DNA from: Mucilaginibacter oryzae
Lineage (GTDB): Bacteria; Bacteroidota; Bacteroidia; Sphingobacteriales; Sphingobacteriaceae
DNA: 64,000 bases
Direction: 5' to 3'
Assembly: GCF_003148845.1 (NCBI RefSeq)
Contig: NZ_QGHA01000004.1
Span: 450,627-514,626 of the forward strand
In this document: piece after piece, positions 26,303 through 35,216 of the stretch
Numbering within the stretch: the first letter of the stretch is position 1
Layout: every line of letters begins with the position of its first letter
Made by a program: the position numbers and the translations under genes
Notes under the pieces: model-generated
What the model saw: only the letters and a program-made list of their open reading frames with translations
The model's database searches: none
What the model was told of the DNA's origin: nothing

Positions 26303-27568
26303 GTGATTGTACAGGTACAGTATTTGCCGCATTTTAAACACAAAGCACTGCAATGGGCGTCAGTATTTGATACCACATGTTACCTTGATTCGAACGGTTT
26401 CAGCGATCCATATTCTAAATTTGATACGCTGATAGCTGCAGGTGCAAAGTCGCACCTTATTGCCAGTGTTGGTAACGCATTTGAGCAGCTTAAACAATTC
26501 AGAAAAAATAATCCTGGCTGGATGACCGGCTTTTTAGGATATGATCTTAAAAATGAGGTTGAGCAGCTTACATCCGAAAACGTTGATGGATTGCGATTCC
26601 CTGATTTGTATTTTTTTGTTCCTGAACATTTGATCCTGATTAAGGGGAATGACATTGAAATAATTTCTGATGAACCGGAGCGGGTAATGAACGCCATTAC
26701 TGTTCAGAAACCTGTAGTGGCCAAACGGCAATCTCCCATAAGCTTAAAACCGCGTTTCAGCCGGGAAGAATATATTGATACCGTAAACCAGATCAAAGCG
26801 CACATCAGCCGCGGTGATCTTTACGTGACCAACTTTTGCCAGGAGTTTTTTGCAGAGGAAGCGGAGATTGATCCGCTAAACCTTTTTACACAACTCAATG
26901 CCGTATCACCTAATCCATTTTCTGCCTTTTTTAAATGGGGTAGCAATTATATCCTTGGTGCATCCCCCGAACGCTTTTTGGCTAAACGAGATAACAGGCT
27001 GATATCGCAACCCATTAAGGGCACGGCCAAACGGATGGATGATAAACAGGCCGATGAACAGGCCAAACAAAACCTGCGTAGCCACCCCAAAGAACTGCAG
27101 GAAAACGTAATGGTGGTTGACCTGGTGCGTAACGATCTTACCCGCTCGGCCAAAGCAGGTACGGTTAAAACAGAAGAGCTATTCGGCATTTACAGCTTTA
27201 AGCATGTACATCAAATGATCTCGACAGTAGTTTGTGAGGTACAAGACGGCCTTACAAACGTTGAGGTGGTCAAAAACACCTTCCCCATGGGCAGTATGAC
27301 CGGCGCACCCAAAGTGCGTTGTATGCAGCTGATGGAACATTATGAGCGAAGCAAAAGGGGCGTGTATTCCGGCGCGATAGGCTATTTTAGCCCGGATGAT
27401 GATTTTGATTTTAATGTGGTGATCAGGTCGTTGCTATATAACTCGGTTAATAAATATCTCTCTTTTCATGCGGGAGGAGCCATTACCTATCATGCTATTG
27501 CCGAAAATGAATATGAAGAGTGTTTATTGAAGGCCAAGGCGGTAATGGAAGTTTTAGGAGGTAAATAA
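26303..27568 (+). CDS. pabB: Aminodeoxychorismate synthase component I
   Basis: The 421-residue protein is a chorismate-binding enzyme. FSREEYIDTVNQIKAHISRG opens the catalytic domain; ASPERFL, QPIKGTAKR, ENVMVVDLVRNDLTRSAKAG and FPMGSMTGAPKVRCMQLMEH follow. The lysine in PIKGT is typical of PabB, where anthranilate synthase TrpE has alanine, so 4-aminobenzoate synthesis is favoured. The start is GTG 26303: no ATG fits, and a -7 box ends just 4 nt before it. A likely partner, the PabC-like lyase, is encoded at 12275-13111; the glutaminase subunit is not in this window. Confidence 0.92.
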   Translation: MIVQVQYLPHFKHKALQWASVFDTTCYLDSNGFSDPYSKFDTLIAAGAKSHLIASVGNAFEQLKQFRKNNPGWMTGFLGYDLKNEVEQLTSENVDGLRFPDLYFFVPEHLILIKGNDIEIISDEPERVMNAITVQKPVVAKRQSPISLKPRFSREEYIDTVNQIKAHISRGDLYVTNFCQEFFAEEAEIDPLNLFTQLNAVSPNPFSAFFKWGSNYILGASPERFLAKRDNRLISQPIKGTAKRMDDKQADEQAKQNLRSHPKELQENVMVVDLVRNDLTRSAKAGTVKTEELFGIYSFKHVHQMISTVVCEVQDGLTNVEVVKNTFPMGSMTGAPKVRCMQLMEHYERSKRGVYSGAIGYFSPDDDFDFNVVIRSLLYNSVNKYLSFHAGGAITYHAIAENEYEECLLKAKAVMEVLGGK

Positions 27569-27588
27569 AGCCTTTCGCTTTAATATTT

Positions 27589-27684
27589 AAGGCACGCAAA
27601 GGAGCGGAGGCGCAAAGAAAAAACTAAGGCTTTGCTTCTAAACGCTTCACAAAAAACCTTTGCGCCTTAGCACCTTTTTGCGCC
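27589..27684. repeat. Inverted degenerate-word repeat (GCGCAAAG type)
   Basis: AAGGCACGCAAAGGAGCGGA and GGCGCAAAG on the left (from 27589) are mirrored on the right by CTTTGCGCCTTAGCACC and TTTTTGCGCC (to 27684). The arms pair imperfectly over about 27 bp. It lies between pabB and the M1 peptidase gene. Confidence 0.65.
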
Positions 27685-27772
27685 AAAACATCTACAATAC
27701 CCGTACAAAATCAGCAACTTTTATTATATTGAGCAGTAAAAACTTCAAACACCCGCTCATTTAATTATCAAT

Positions 27773-29728
27773 ATGTTAAAACCCCTACAAAACATTAAAT
27801 TGATCATATTCGGCTTACTTACGTTATCTGCCGGAGTAACCTCAGCCCAAACAAAATACAACCCGGCCGATTTATTTCCGGCCATTTCCTTACTCCCCCA
27901 GGGCAACGTATACCGCACAGCAACCGGCGAACCCGGCCCCGCCTATTGGCAAAACAAAGCCGATTATGTAATTGATGTAGCGCTTGATGATAAAACTAAG
28001 GTAATAAGCGGAACGGCCACCATCACCTATACCAACAACAGCCCCAAAGCATTGTCGGCTCTGTGGTTACAGTTGGAGCAAAATGTGTTTAAAAAAAATT
28101 CGAGGGGGATTGAATCAAAGCTTTTTTTGTATAAAGACTCAACCAGCGAAACGCCGGACGGTGGTTACCAGATTGAAAATATCCGGCTTGCCGGTAAAAA
28201 TGAAAACATACGGTATCATATCTACGATACCCGCATGCAGCTGGAACTGGCTGAGCCCTTAGCCAGTGGCCAGTCCATCAGCTTTAGCATCCGTTACAAA
28301 TACAACTTCCCGGTAAATTATAAAAATGCCGACTTTTTAGTAAACCGCACCGATATCCTGCCCACCAAAAACGGCGAGATCTACGCTGTAGCCCAATGGT
28401 ATCCCCGCCTGTGTGTACTGGACGATGTTGAAGGATGGAATACACTCCCTTACCTGGGCAATGGAGAATTTTATTTAGAGTACGGTAATTTCGAGGTGAA
28501 CATTACAGTGCCATCCGGAATGATTGTTGAAAGCTCGGGCGATTTATTAAACCCCGGCGAGGTGCTGACGCCAATACAGCTTAAACGCTGGCAGCAAGCT
28601 AAACAAAGCGAAACACCTGTACAGATCCGCACGGCGGCAGAGGTAACCGATGCCAAATCGCGCCCGGCAAAACCATTTTGCACCTGGAAATTTAAACTGG
28701 ATAACGCCCGCGATTTTGCCTGGACAGCCTCCCGCTCATTTATTTGGGAAGCCGAAAGTTTTACCATCGCGGGCGGTAAAAGGGTAATGGGCAGCTCGGT
28801 TTTCCCGGTTGAATCGGACAAAGCCAAGAGCTGGAAGCGTTCATCAGCGTATGTTAAATTCACCTTGCAGCATTTTTCGGAGCAATGGTTTCCTTATCCC
28901 TACAACAAGGCGGTTAATGTGGCTTCTAACCTGGATGGCATGGAATACCCCGGCATGGTATTTTGCGCGGCGAAAGATACCGGTAACATGTACTGGGCCG
29001 TTGTAAACCACGAGTTAGGGCACACCTGGTTCCCGATGGTGGTTGGCAGTAATGAACGTAAATACGCGTGGATGGATGAGGGCTTTAATATGTTTATTGA
29101 TATGATAGCCACCAAAAAATTTAACAAAGGTGAGTTTATCGGTTATGCCGAAATTGACAGTCCGCTGGATTCATTATTTACAGAGAAGCTATTACCGATA
29201 GTTACCAGGCCTGATGCTTTGCCCGGCAACCAGGTTTATCCGCTGCAATATCAAAAAGTGGCCTATGCTTTAGGCCTGCTGCGCAACCATATTTTAGGTA
29301 TTGAACGTTTTGACACGGCTTTCAGGAAATATATTCGCGATTGGGCTTACAAACACCCTACCCCCTGGGATTTTTTCAGGAGCATGGATAGCTCGGTTGG
29401 TGAAGACCTGACCTGGTTCTGGAAATCGATGTTTTTAAATAACTACCGTTTAGATCAAAAAATAACGAAGGTGGAAAACGCCGCGGGCAAACAACCCCGG
29501 ATCACTATTGAAAATATCAACAAAGCAGCGATGCCGCTGGTGGTCGATCTTACCTATGCCGACGGTTCGGCAGAGCACCGCGAATTTCCGGTAGAGATTT
29601 GGGAATATACCGGCAGTTATACTTTTAGCGGTAATAAGAAAGCTGCGGTGAGCAAAGTGGAGGTAGATGCAGGCAAGGTTTATCCGGATGTGGATAGAGG
29701 GAATAATATATATGAGGCTGGGAAATAG
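27773..29728 (+). CDS. M1-family metallopeptidase, exported
   Basis: The 651-residue product has a signal peptide (about residues 1-25, ending SAQ). The zinc-binding motif HELGH is at 413-417 and the third ligand Glu436 is in WMDEGF, exactly the spacing of M1 (gluzincin) aminopeptidases. DGMEYPGMVF before it replaces the usual GAMEN exopeptidase motif, as is common in Bacteroidota M1-like proteins. It probably trims peptides in the periplasm or at the surface. It is monocistronic with a strong terminator after the stop. Confidence 0.9.
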   Translation: MLKPLQNIKLIIFGLLTLSAGVTSAQTKYNPADLFPAISLLPQGNVYRTATGEPGPAYWQNKADYVIDVALDDKTKVISGTATITYTNNSPKALSALWLQLEQNVFKKNSRGIESKLFLYKDSTSETPDGGYQIENIRLAGKNENIRYHIYDTRMQLELAEPLASGQSISFSIRYKYNFPVNYKNADFLVNRTDILPTKNGEIYAVAQWYPRLCVLDDVEGWNTLPYLGNGEFYLEYGNFEVNITVPSGMIVESSGDLLNPGEVLTPIQLKRWQQAKQSETPVQIRTAAEVTDAKSRPAKPFCTWKFKLDNARDFAWTASRSFIWEAESFTIAGGKRVMGSSVFPVESDKAKSWKRSSAYVKFTLQHFSEQWFPYPYNKAVNVASNLDGMEYPGMVFCAAKDTGNMYWAVVNHELGHTWFPMVVGSNERKYAWMDEGFNMFIDMIATKKFNKGEFIGYAEIDSPLDSLFTEKLLPIVTRPDALPGNQVYPLQYQKVAYALGLLRNHILGIERFDTAFRKYIRDWAYKHPTPWDFFRSMDSSVGEDLTWFWKSMFLNNYRLDQKITKVENAAGKQPRITIENINKAAMPLVVDLTYADGSAEHREFPVEIWEYTGSYTFSGNKKAAVSKVEVDAGKVYPDVDRGNNIYEAGK

Positions 29729-29749
29729 CTCAGCCCACAGCCGCCCCGA

Positions 29750-29779
29750 GCCGCCGCTCGGCTCCAGCCGAGCGGCGGC
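29750..29779. terminator. Hairpin between convergent genes
   Basis: GCCGCCGCTCGGCT (29750-29763) and AGCCGAGCGGCGGC (29766-29779) form a perfect 14-bp stem with a 2-base centre, followed by TTCTATT. It separates the M1 peptidase and the convergent DUF2071 gene. Confidence 0.75.
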
Positions 29780-29784
29780 TTCTA

Positions 29785-30528
29785 TTAATTCCTGACACTA
29801 CCTTTCACCATAATCTTTTCCCCCATCCTCACCACAACCTCCGATCCCAGCGCAAAAAACGCGGAAACAGGTTCTTTCTCTAAATAAGGCTTAAATTCCC
29901 TGCCATACAAAGCGGTAACATCAGCGTCAAAAATATAATCGATTACAGCGCCGGTTTGCCATGTTACGTGCTCCACCTGGTATTCCATCGTTTTGGTAGC
30001 ACTCAGCGCGTTATATCCCCAGTAATGTTCTAAAATAAATTCTTCGGGGCTGCCGGGTTCAATGGCTTGTGGTTTATTGCTTACCGTCGCACCCAGTTTG
30101 TTCCAATGGCCGTTCAGCTTCCATTCGTATAAAAAACCGGTGTGGTTATCAGCAGCCGGGGTAACCGAGTGCCGCATTGGTAATGCCCGGTAATGTTCCC
30201 TGTAAAGATTATTGGCAATAAGCGCTATCATCGCTTTAGGCACTATCTCGCTTATAAACACAGCCCCCCGCTTCCACTCGGTACCGTTAAAATACCTAAC
30301 GTAAAAACGGAGATTCACTTCTTCAAAATTCACATGCCATGGCCATTTAATCCCTACAACATTAGTATCCAGGAACATGAAGCCAACCATGCTCACCAGG
30401 ACCTTGCCTTCCCAAAAATCAAGCTCGGTGCCTGGAGGAATGTGCGGTTTCAGTATATCAGGATCAACCTCGTAATTGAGCATTACCAGGTTTTTCCATT
30501 GCGCTTTTAAAAACTGCCTTTTAGCCAT
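29785..30528 (-). CDS. DUF2071/YqjF-family protein
   Basis: The 247-residue protein carries the DUF2071 blocks FLKAQWKNLVMLNYEVDPDI, LKPHIPPGTELDFWEGKVLV, SMVGFMF and later NLRFYVRYFNGTEWKRGAVF, then LYREHYRALPMRH. The family folds like an acetoacetate decarboxylase; its reaction is unknown. There is no signal peptide. I start at ATG 30528 (MAKRQFLKAQ...) because the longer frame to 30564 runs through the terminator hairpin of the upstream gene. The nearest neighbour on the same strand is the M48 lipoprotein, but the terminator probably separates them. Confidence 0.85.
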   Translation of the reverse strand: MAKRQFLKAQWKNLVMLNYEVDPDILKPHIPPGTELDFWEGKVLVSMVGFMFLDTNVVGIKWPWHVNFEEVNLRFYVRYFNGTEWKRGAVFISEIVPKAMIALIANNLYREHYRALPMRHSVTPAADNHTGFLYEWKLNGHWNKLGATVSNKPQAIEPGSPEEFILEHYWGYNALSATKTMEYQVEHVTWQTGAVIDYIFDADVTALYGREFKPYLEKEPVSAFFALGSEVVVRMGEKIMVKGSVRN

Positions 30529-30531
30529 AAA

Positions 30532-30561
30532 AGTAAAAATCCCGCCTTTGCGGGGCGGGAT
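30532..30561 (-). terminator. Intrinsic terminator after the M48 gene
   Basis: On the minus strand GATCCCGCCCCGCAAAGGCG and GGAT form a stem of about 8 bp (ATCCCGCC/GGCGGGAT) followed by TTTTTAC. It begins right after the M48 stop at 30572. Confidence 0.8.
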
Positions 30562-30571
30562 CAAATATAAA

Positions 30572-31372
30572 TTAAGGTTTGTAATATTTCATAGCCTCAG
30601 GTATGAGGTTCTGGATATTGGCTATACGGGTAGCATCGGCCGGGTGGGTGCTTAAAAACTCGGGCGGGGCACCGCCTTTGTTTTGCGCCGCCATACGCTG
30701 CCAAAACGCGATGGCGTTATGCGGGTCATAACCGGCCATGGCCATAAAGGTTAACCCTAAACGGTCTGCTTCCGACTCCTGGTTACGCGAGTACGCCAGT
30801 AACTTAAGTTGCGAGCCAACACCGTATAATGTGCTTATAGCAGTTTGGGTAGCCTGCGATTGCTGGCTTGTGGCAGCGCCTACCAATTGCCCGCCCCCCT
30901 GTACCAGCATCTCCTGCGAAATGCGCTCGGCCGAGTGCCTGGCGATGGCGTGACCAATTTCGTGTCCCATAACTACAGCTAAATAAGCATCGGTATTGGC
31001 AACGGGCAGCAGGCCGCTATACACAGCTACTTTACCACCCGGCATGCACCAGGCATTAACCTCGCTGCTTTGAATGAGGTTAAACTCCCAGGCAAAGTTG
31101 TACTGATTGCCGTAACCGTTGTCATTCAGGTATTTTTGGATGGCTGTGGCCAGCCTGTTACCGATAACTTTAACGCGCTGTGCATCTGTACCGTTTGAAA
31201 TTACCTTGGTTTTAGGATCGGACAGCAGTTGCTTGTAACTGGCGGCTGCCGATTGGTTTACCTCGGCATCGCCCACAAGGCTTAGTTGTTTACGACCGGT
31301 TAATGGCACCGTGGAACACGAAAAAATGGTCATGACAGCAATCACAACCAAAGCAGGTTTAAATCTTTTCAT
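30572..31372 (-). CDS. M48-family metalloprotease, lipoprotein
   Basis: The 266-residue product has a lipoprotein signal (lipobox around FSCS, Cys19) followed by TVPLTGRKQLSLVGDAEV, the usual start of LoiP/Oma1-like M48 proteins. The zinc motif HEIGH lies at residues 137-141, and the third ligand is in NQESEADRLGL. WCMPGGKVAVYSGLLP precedes it as in the family. It is a membrane-anchored protease, likely in envelope protein quality control. Its start lies 7 bp downstream of the plsY stop, so the two may be co-transcribed; a terminator follows. Confidence 0.93.
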   Translation of the reverse strand: MKRFKPALVVIAVMTIFSCSTVPLTGRKQLSLVGDAEVNQSAAASYKQLLSDPKTKVISNGTDAQRVKVIGNRLATAIQKYLNDNGYGNQYNFAWEFNLIQSSEVNAWCMPGGKVAVYSGLLPVANTDAYLAVVMGHEIGHAIARHSAERISQEMLVQGGGQLVGAATSQQSQATQTAISTLYGVGSQLKLLAYSRNQESEADRLGLTFMAMAGYDPHNAIAFWQRMAAQNKGGAPPEFLSTHPADATRIANIQNLIPEAMKYYKP

Positions 31373-31379
31373 AAATGGA

Positions 31380-32033
31380 TCAGGCAGTAGTGGTTTTTTT
31401 CTTAAAAAAATTAACTTTCGATTCTTTGCCCCTTATTAGTCGCTCGATATTTTTTTGGTGGGTTACCAATACCAGTACGCAAATACACATGCCGTAGATT
31501 ACTATAGCCCGTATAGGCGTTGGGAAAATAAAGGTAACGCCTATAGGATAAGTAAACGCCGCCGTGATTGAACTTAATGATACGTATTTAGAGACCAGTA
31601 ACACCGTTATAAATACAAAAATACATAACAAGGCTGCATGAAAGTGTATAGCCAAAATCATTCCAAAAAGGGTAGCTACGCCTTTGCCACCCCTAAAACC
31701 GGCAAAAATCGGGAACAAATGGCCCATAACTGCGGCAATTCCGAGGGCCAGTTCATAATTAGTATAGGCTACCGAGTTGATAGGCCCGGTGGCCGAAACA
31801 CCAATAAAATACGCGAAGTTGGTGGCAGCCCAGCCTTTAAAAATATCAAGCAACATAACCGGAATCCCGGCTTTTTTGCCCAACACCCTGAAAGTGTTGG
31901 TAGCACCGGCGTTACCGCTCCCGTATTCACGTACATCTACGTTATAAAAAGCCATACCTATCCAAACAGCTGTGGGTATCGAGCCGCATAGATAAGCCAT
32001 TATGAGTGCTGTAACAGAGTAAACGGTTATCAT
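31380..32033 (-). CDS. plsY: Glycerol-3-phosphate acyltransferase PlsY
   Basis: The 217-residue integral membrane protein has about five hydrophobic helices and the three PlsY motifs: GSIPTAVWIG with YGSGNAGATN, HLFPIFAGFRGGKGVAT, and a later short block (YPIGVTFIF) near the C-terminal loop. PlsY transfers an acyl group from acyl-phosphate to glycerol-3-phosphate in the inner membrane, the first step of phospholipid synthesis. Length is normal. On the minus strand it is followed 7 bp later by the M48 gene. Confidence 0.96.
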   Translation of the reverse strand: MITVYSVTALIMAYLCGSIPTAVWIGMAFYNVDVREYGSGNAGATNTFRVLGKKAGIPVMLLDIFKGWAATNFAYFIGVSATGPINSVAYTNYELALGIAAVMGHLFPIFAGFRGGKGVATLFGMILAIHFHAALLCIFVFITVLLVSKYVSLSSITAAFTYPIGVTFIFPTPIRAIVIYGMCICVLVLVTHQKNIERLIRGKESKVNFFKKKTTTA

Positions 32034-32138
32034 TCTGCTGCAATATTACAAAATTGAAGCGGTAATAGCGCTTTAATCACGGCGCTTTTGCTACTAAACT
32101 TTGTGTAAATAAATGTTATCGGATTTTTTCTTCCCGCG

Positions 32139-32984
32139 TTATTTTACCGCCTTTAAGCTAAGGTCGAGGCTCTTAACCGAATGCGTTAAAGCACCTACTG
32201 AGATGTAATCAACCCCGCATTTGGCATACTCGCTAATATTATCGATAGTAATGCCGCCCGATGCTTCGGTAACATAACTACCGTTAACTAATTTAACCGC
32301 GGTCCGCAGATCATCAAAGTTAAAGTTATCTAACAAAATGCGGTTTACGCCACCTGTTTCCAGTACCTGCCGCAACTCATCAATATTACGTACCTCTATC
32401 TCGATGGCTAATTGCTTGTTGTTTTCTTTAAGATAATGGTTAGCGCTTTCTATAGCCTGCCTGATCCCGCCCGCGTAATCAACGTGGTTATCTTTAATCA
32501 GGATCATATCGTACAAACCAAACCTGTGGTTAACGCCGCCGCCAATGCGTACGGCCCATTTTTCAAGATAACGCAGCCCTGGCGTTGTTTTACGGGTATC
32601 TAAAACATGGGTACCGGTATCCTTCAGCAGCTCAACAATCTCACGTGTTTTTGTAGCAATTCCCGACATGCGCTGCATACAATTCAGTACCAAACGCTCG
32701 GCAGTTAATATATTGCGCGAACTGCCTTCTACCTCAAAAGCTACGTCGCCATACTTTACCGTGGCCCCATCGTTTATAAAAACAGTAAGCTTCAGGTTAG
32801 GATCAACAATATGAAAAATTTCAGCAGCCAGTTCAACACCGGCCAGTACACCTTCGTCTTTAACTAAAAGTTTTGCCTTACCGGTAGCACCTGCAGGTAT
32901 GGTTGACAGGGATGTATGGTCGCCATCGCCTACATCCTCTGCCAGGGTATACTTTATAAATTGGTGTATAAGTTCTTTATCCAA
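32139..32984 (-). CDS. nadC: Nicotinate-nucleotide pyrophosphorylase (carboxylating)
   Basis: The protein of 281 residues (from TTG 32984) shows EDVGDGDHTSLSTIP, TAERLVLNCMQRMSGIATKT, LDTRKTTPGLRYLEKWAVRI, GGGVNHRFGLYDMILIKDNH and EIEVRNIDELRQ, the standard NadC blocks. It converts quinolinate and PRPP to nicotinate mononucleotide in NAD synthesis. The start is unusual: the family begins near (M/L)DKELIHQF, encoded here by TTG 32984, and a -7 box lies 18 bp upstream. No ATG fits. Another TTG further up (33014) lies before the box and is unlikely. Confidence 0.93.
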   Translation of the reverse strand: MDKELIHQFIKYTLAEDVGDGDHTSLSTIPAGATGKAKLLVKDEGVLAGVELAAEIFHIVDPNLKLTVFINDGATVKYGDVAFEVEGSSRNILTAERLVLNCMQRMSGIATKTREIVELLKDTGTHVLDTRKTTPGLRYLEKWAVRIGGGVNHRFGLYDMILIKDNHVDYAGGIRQAIESANHYLKENNKQLAIEIEVRNIDELRQVLETGGVNRILLDNFNFDDLRTAVKLVNGSYVTEASGGITIDNISEYAKCGVDYISVGALTHSVKSLDLSLKAVK

Positions 32985-33002
32985 GTGTGTTACTATTTGG
33001 GG

Positions 33003-33010
33003 CAAAAGTA
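33003..33010 (-). promoter_or_regulatory. -7 box for nadC
   Basis: The minus strand reads TACTTTTG, exact for TAnnTTTG, 18 nt before the TTG start at 32984. It decides the start choice. Confidence 0.6.
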
Positions 33011-33014
33011 ACAA

Positions 33015-33149
33015 TTTTTGAGTTCATAGATAATGGTTCATAGTTCATGGCCAAAACACAGGTTCGGTAGTTGAGCAAAAAGAGCAAAATGAACTATAAA
33101 CATTCGGCTATGAACTATGATCCATGAACCATGAACTATCAAAAACTCA
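33015..33149. repeat. Inverted degenerate-word repeat (GTTCATAG type)
   Basis: TTTTTGAGTTCATAG and TGGTTCATAGTTCATGG on the left (33016-33049) are mirrored by ATGAACTATGATCCATGAAC and CATGAACTATCAAAAACTCA on the right (to 33148). The words GTTCAT/ATGAAC repeat at short intervals on both arms. It lies between nadC and the DUF4783 gene. Confidence 0.75.
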
Positions 33150-33530
33150 CTTCACTTTCTCATCCTCTATTTTCAGCTCAACCACACTGTTATCCTTAAG
33201 GGTAATGGCTACCCGGAATTCGCCGTTATCTGTATTTAACAAATACACACCAAAATGATAGTTACCGCCTGAGTTTACCTTATGCAACGATTTGATGCTT
33301 TTGGGTTTATTTTTTGCCAGAAATTTATCGAGGATAACAGTAGCCTGGGTTTGCGAATAGGTATTCTCATTATCCATAATGGTAATTTCGATACTGGGCG
33401 CAAGTAGTTTGGATAACTCTTTGGTATTACCGGCTTTAAGCAAATTGGCCACATTATCTATCCCGTCGGCCATGGTGGCAAGCGGAAGCATTAACAGTAA
33501 AATAACTGAGGGCAAGTATAATAGTTTCAT
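33147..33530 (-). CDS. DUF4783 exported protein
   Basis: The 127-residue product has a signal peptide (about residues 1-21, ending TMA) and a DUF4783 domain: IDNVANLLKAGNTKELSKLL, IEITIMDNENTYSQTQATVI and the closing VAITLKDNSVVELKIEDE. The fold resembles the NTF2/SnoaL-like group by its alternating helix and strand layout; the function is unknown. It lies 5' of nadC on the same strand, separated from it by the word repeat that begins at its stop codon, and is divergent from gpmI. Confidence 0.87.
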   Translation of the reverse strand: MKLLYLPSVILLLMLPLATMADGIDNVANLLKAGNTKELSKLLAPSIEITIMDNENTYSQTQATVILDKFLAKNKPKSIKSLHKVNSGGNYHFGVYLLNTDNGEFRVAITLKDNSVVELKIEDEKVK

Positions 33531-33680
33531 AAGGTGATAAAGTTACAAAGAGATACCATGTTTAAATTGGTTTTTGAAAGATTTTTCAAAATTATATTAA
33601 ATATAAAACGGCAATACTTTATGCTTATTTTGCAATGATCTATAAATAAAAAAATTGTACCTAAAGTATTGCCATGCGGT

Positions 33681-33688
33681 TATATTTG
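33681..33688 (+). promoter_or_regulatory. -7 box giving a leaderless gpmI transcript
   Basis: TATATTTG (exact TAnnTTTG) is followed by CATT and GTG 33693. A TTG further upstream lies before the box and cannot be the start for this promoter. Confidence 0.65.
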
Positions 33689-33692
33689 CATT

Positions 33693-35216
33693 GTGGAAAA
33701 CAAGAAAAAACTCGCATTAATTATACTTGATGGCTGGGGTTACGGCCGCAACGATCAATCAAACGCTATCATTGCTGCAAAAACGCCGTTTTTTGACAGC
33801 CTGATTCAGCAATATCCAAATTCAAAGCTCGAAGCATCGGGTACCGCGGTAGGTTTACCGGCCGGGCAGATGGGCAACTCCGAAGTTGGGCATATGAACC
33901 TTGGTGCAGGCCGGGTGGTTTACCAGGAACTTGGCCGCATCCATAAAGCGGTTGACGATAACGAACTGCCAACCATCCCCGTTTTGAAAGACGCTTTTGA
34001 ATACGCCAAACAAAACAATAAAAACGTTCATTTCATCGGCCTTGTATCTGATGGCGGGGTTCACTCACACATCAGGCACGTAAAAGGCCTTTGCGATGCA
34101 GCTAAACAGCTGGAAGTACCCAACGTGTACATTCACGCTTTTTTAGATGGCCGTGACACCGACCCAAAATCGGGCCTGGGTTTTATTACCGATCTGGAAG
34201 AACACATTGCAGGTACCAACGCCAAAATTGCTTCGGCCATTGGCAGGTATTACGCGATGGACCGCGATAACCGCTGGGAACGTGTTAAATTAGCTTACGA
34301 CCTGATGGTTAACGGCATTGGCACGCCTGCCGAAAAAATTACCGACCTCATTAAACACTCCTACCTGGAAGAAGTTACAGACGAATTTGTAAAACCGATT
34401 GTAGCTATTGACGGTGAAGGCAAACCACTTGCTGTTATTGCCGAAGGTGATGTAGTGATCTGTTTCAACTTCCGTACAGACAGGGGCCGCGAAATCAGCC
34501 TGGCTTTAACCCAGAAATCATTCCCTGAGTATAACATGCATCCGCTCAATATCCGTTACATCACCATGACCCCATATGATGAAACGTTTAAAAACGTGCA
34601 GATTGTGTTTAACAAGGAAGACCTGACCAAAACCCTTGGCGAGATTTTGCAGAACGCGGGCAAAAGCCAGATCAGGATTGCCGAAACTGAAAAATATCCG
34701 CATGTAACCTTCTTCTTTTCGGGTGGCCGCGAAAGAGAATTTGTTAATGAAAAACGCCTGCTGGTGCCGTCGCCTAAAGTGGCTACTTATGATCTGCAAC
34801 CGGAAATGAGTGCAGCCGGTATAAGGGATGCCATCATTCCTGAACTGGAAGCCGGCTGGCCGGATTTTGTATGCCTTAACTTTGCCAATACCGATATGGT
34901 TGGTCACACCGGCGTATTCAGCGCGGTAGTGAAGGCTGCCGAAACTGCCGATAGCTGCACCCAGGCGGTTGTTGAAGCAGGTTTGGCTAATGGCTACTCG
35001 TTCATTATCCTGGCCGACCATGGTAATGCCGATTACATGATCAATGAAGATGGCTCACCCAACACAGCGCATACCACTAACCTGGTGCCATGTATTGTGA
35101 TTGATAAAGATGTGAAAGAAGTGAAAGATGGTAAACTGGGCGATGTTGCACCTACTATACTAAGCATATTAGGCGTAGAGATTCCTGCCGAAATGACTGG
35201 CAATGTATTGGTTTAA
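33693..35216 (+). CDS. gpmI: 2,3-bisphosphoglycerate-independent phosphoglycerate mutase
   Basis: The 507-residue protein starts VENKKKLALIILDGWGYG at GTG 33693. The phosphoserine nucleophile is in QMGNSEVGHMNLGAGR; HFIGLVSDGGVHSH, FLDGRDTDPKSG and the metal-binding ADHGNADYM block complete the enzyme. It interconverts 3- and 2-phosphoglycerate in glycolysis using manganese. Length is normal. The start was chosen over the upstream TTG because a -7 box ends 4 nt before GTG 33693. The final codons overlap the next gene by 14 bp, and an intrinsic terminator begins 16 bp after the stop. Confidence 0.97.
   Translation: MENKKKLALIILDGWGYGRNDQSNAIIAAKTPFFDSLIQQYPNSKLEASGTAVGLPAGQMGNSEVGHMNLGAGRVVYQELGRIHKAVDDNELPTIPVLKDAFEYAKQNNKNVHFIGLVSDGGVHSHIRHVKGLCDAAKQLEVPNVYIHAFLDGRDTDPKSGLGFITDLEEHIAGTNAKIASAIGRYYAMDRDNRWERVKLAYDLMVNGIGTPAEKITDLIKHSYLEEVTDEFVKPIVAIDGEGKPLAVIAEGDVVICFNFRTDRGREISLALTQKSFPEYNMHPLNIRYITMTPYDETFKNVQIVFNKEDLTKTLGEILQNAGKSQIRIAETEKYPHVTFFFSGGREREFVNEKRLLVPSPKVATYDLQPEMSAAGIRDAIIPELEAGWPDFVCLNFANTDMVGHTGVFSAVVKAAETADSCTQAVVEAGLANGYSFIILADHGNADYMINEDGSPNTAHTTNLVPCIVIDKDVKEVKDGKLGDVAPTILSILGVEIPAEMTGNVLV

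Noticed and set aside
30529..30564. Longer start for the DUF2071 gene (MIPPRKGG...)
   Set aside because: The extra residues are translated from the terminator hairpin of the M48 gene.
33669..33692. TTG start for gpmI
   Set aside because: It lies upstream of the -7 box TATATTTG; GTG 33693 follows it directly and fits the protein start.
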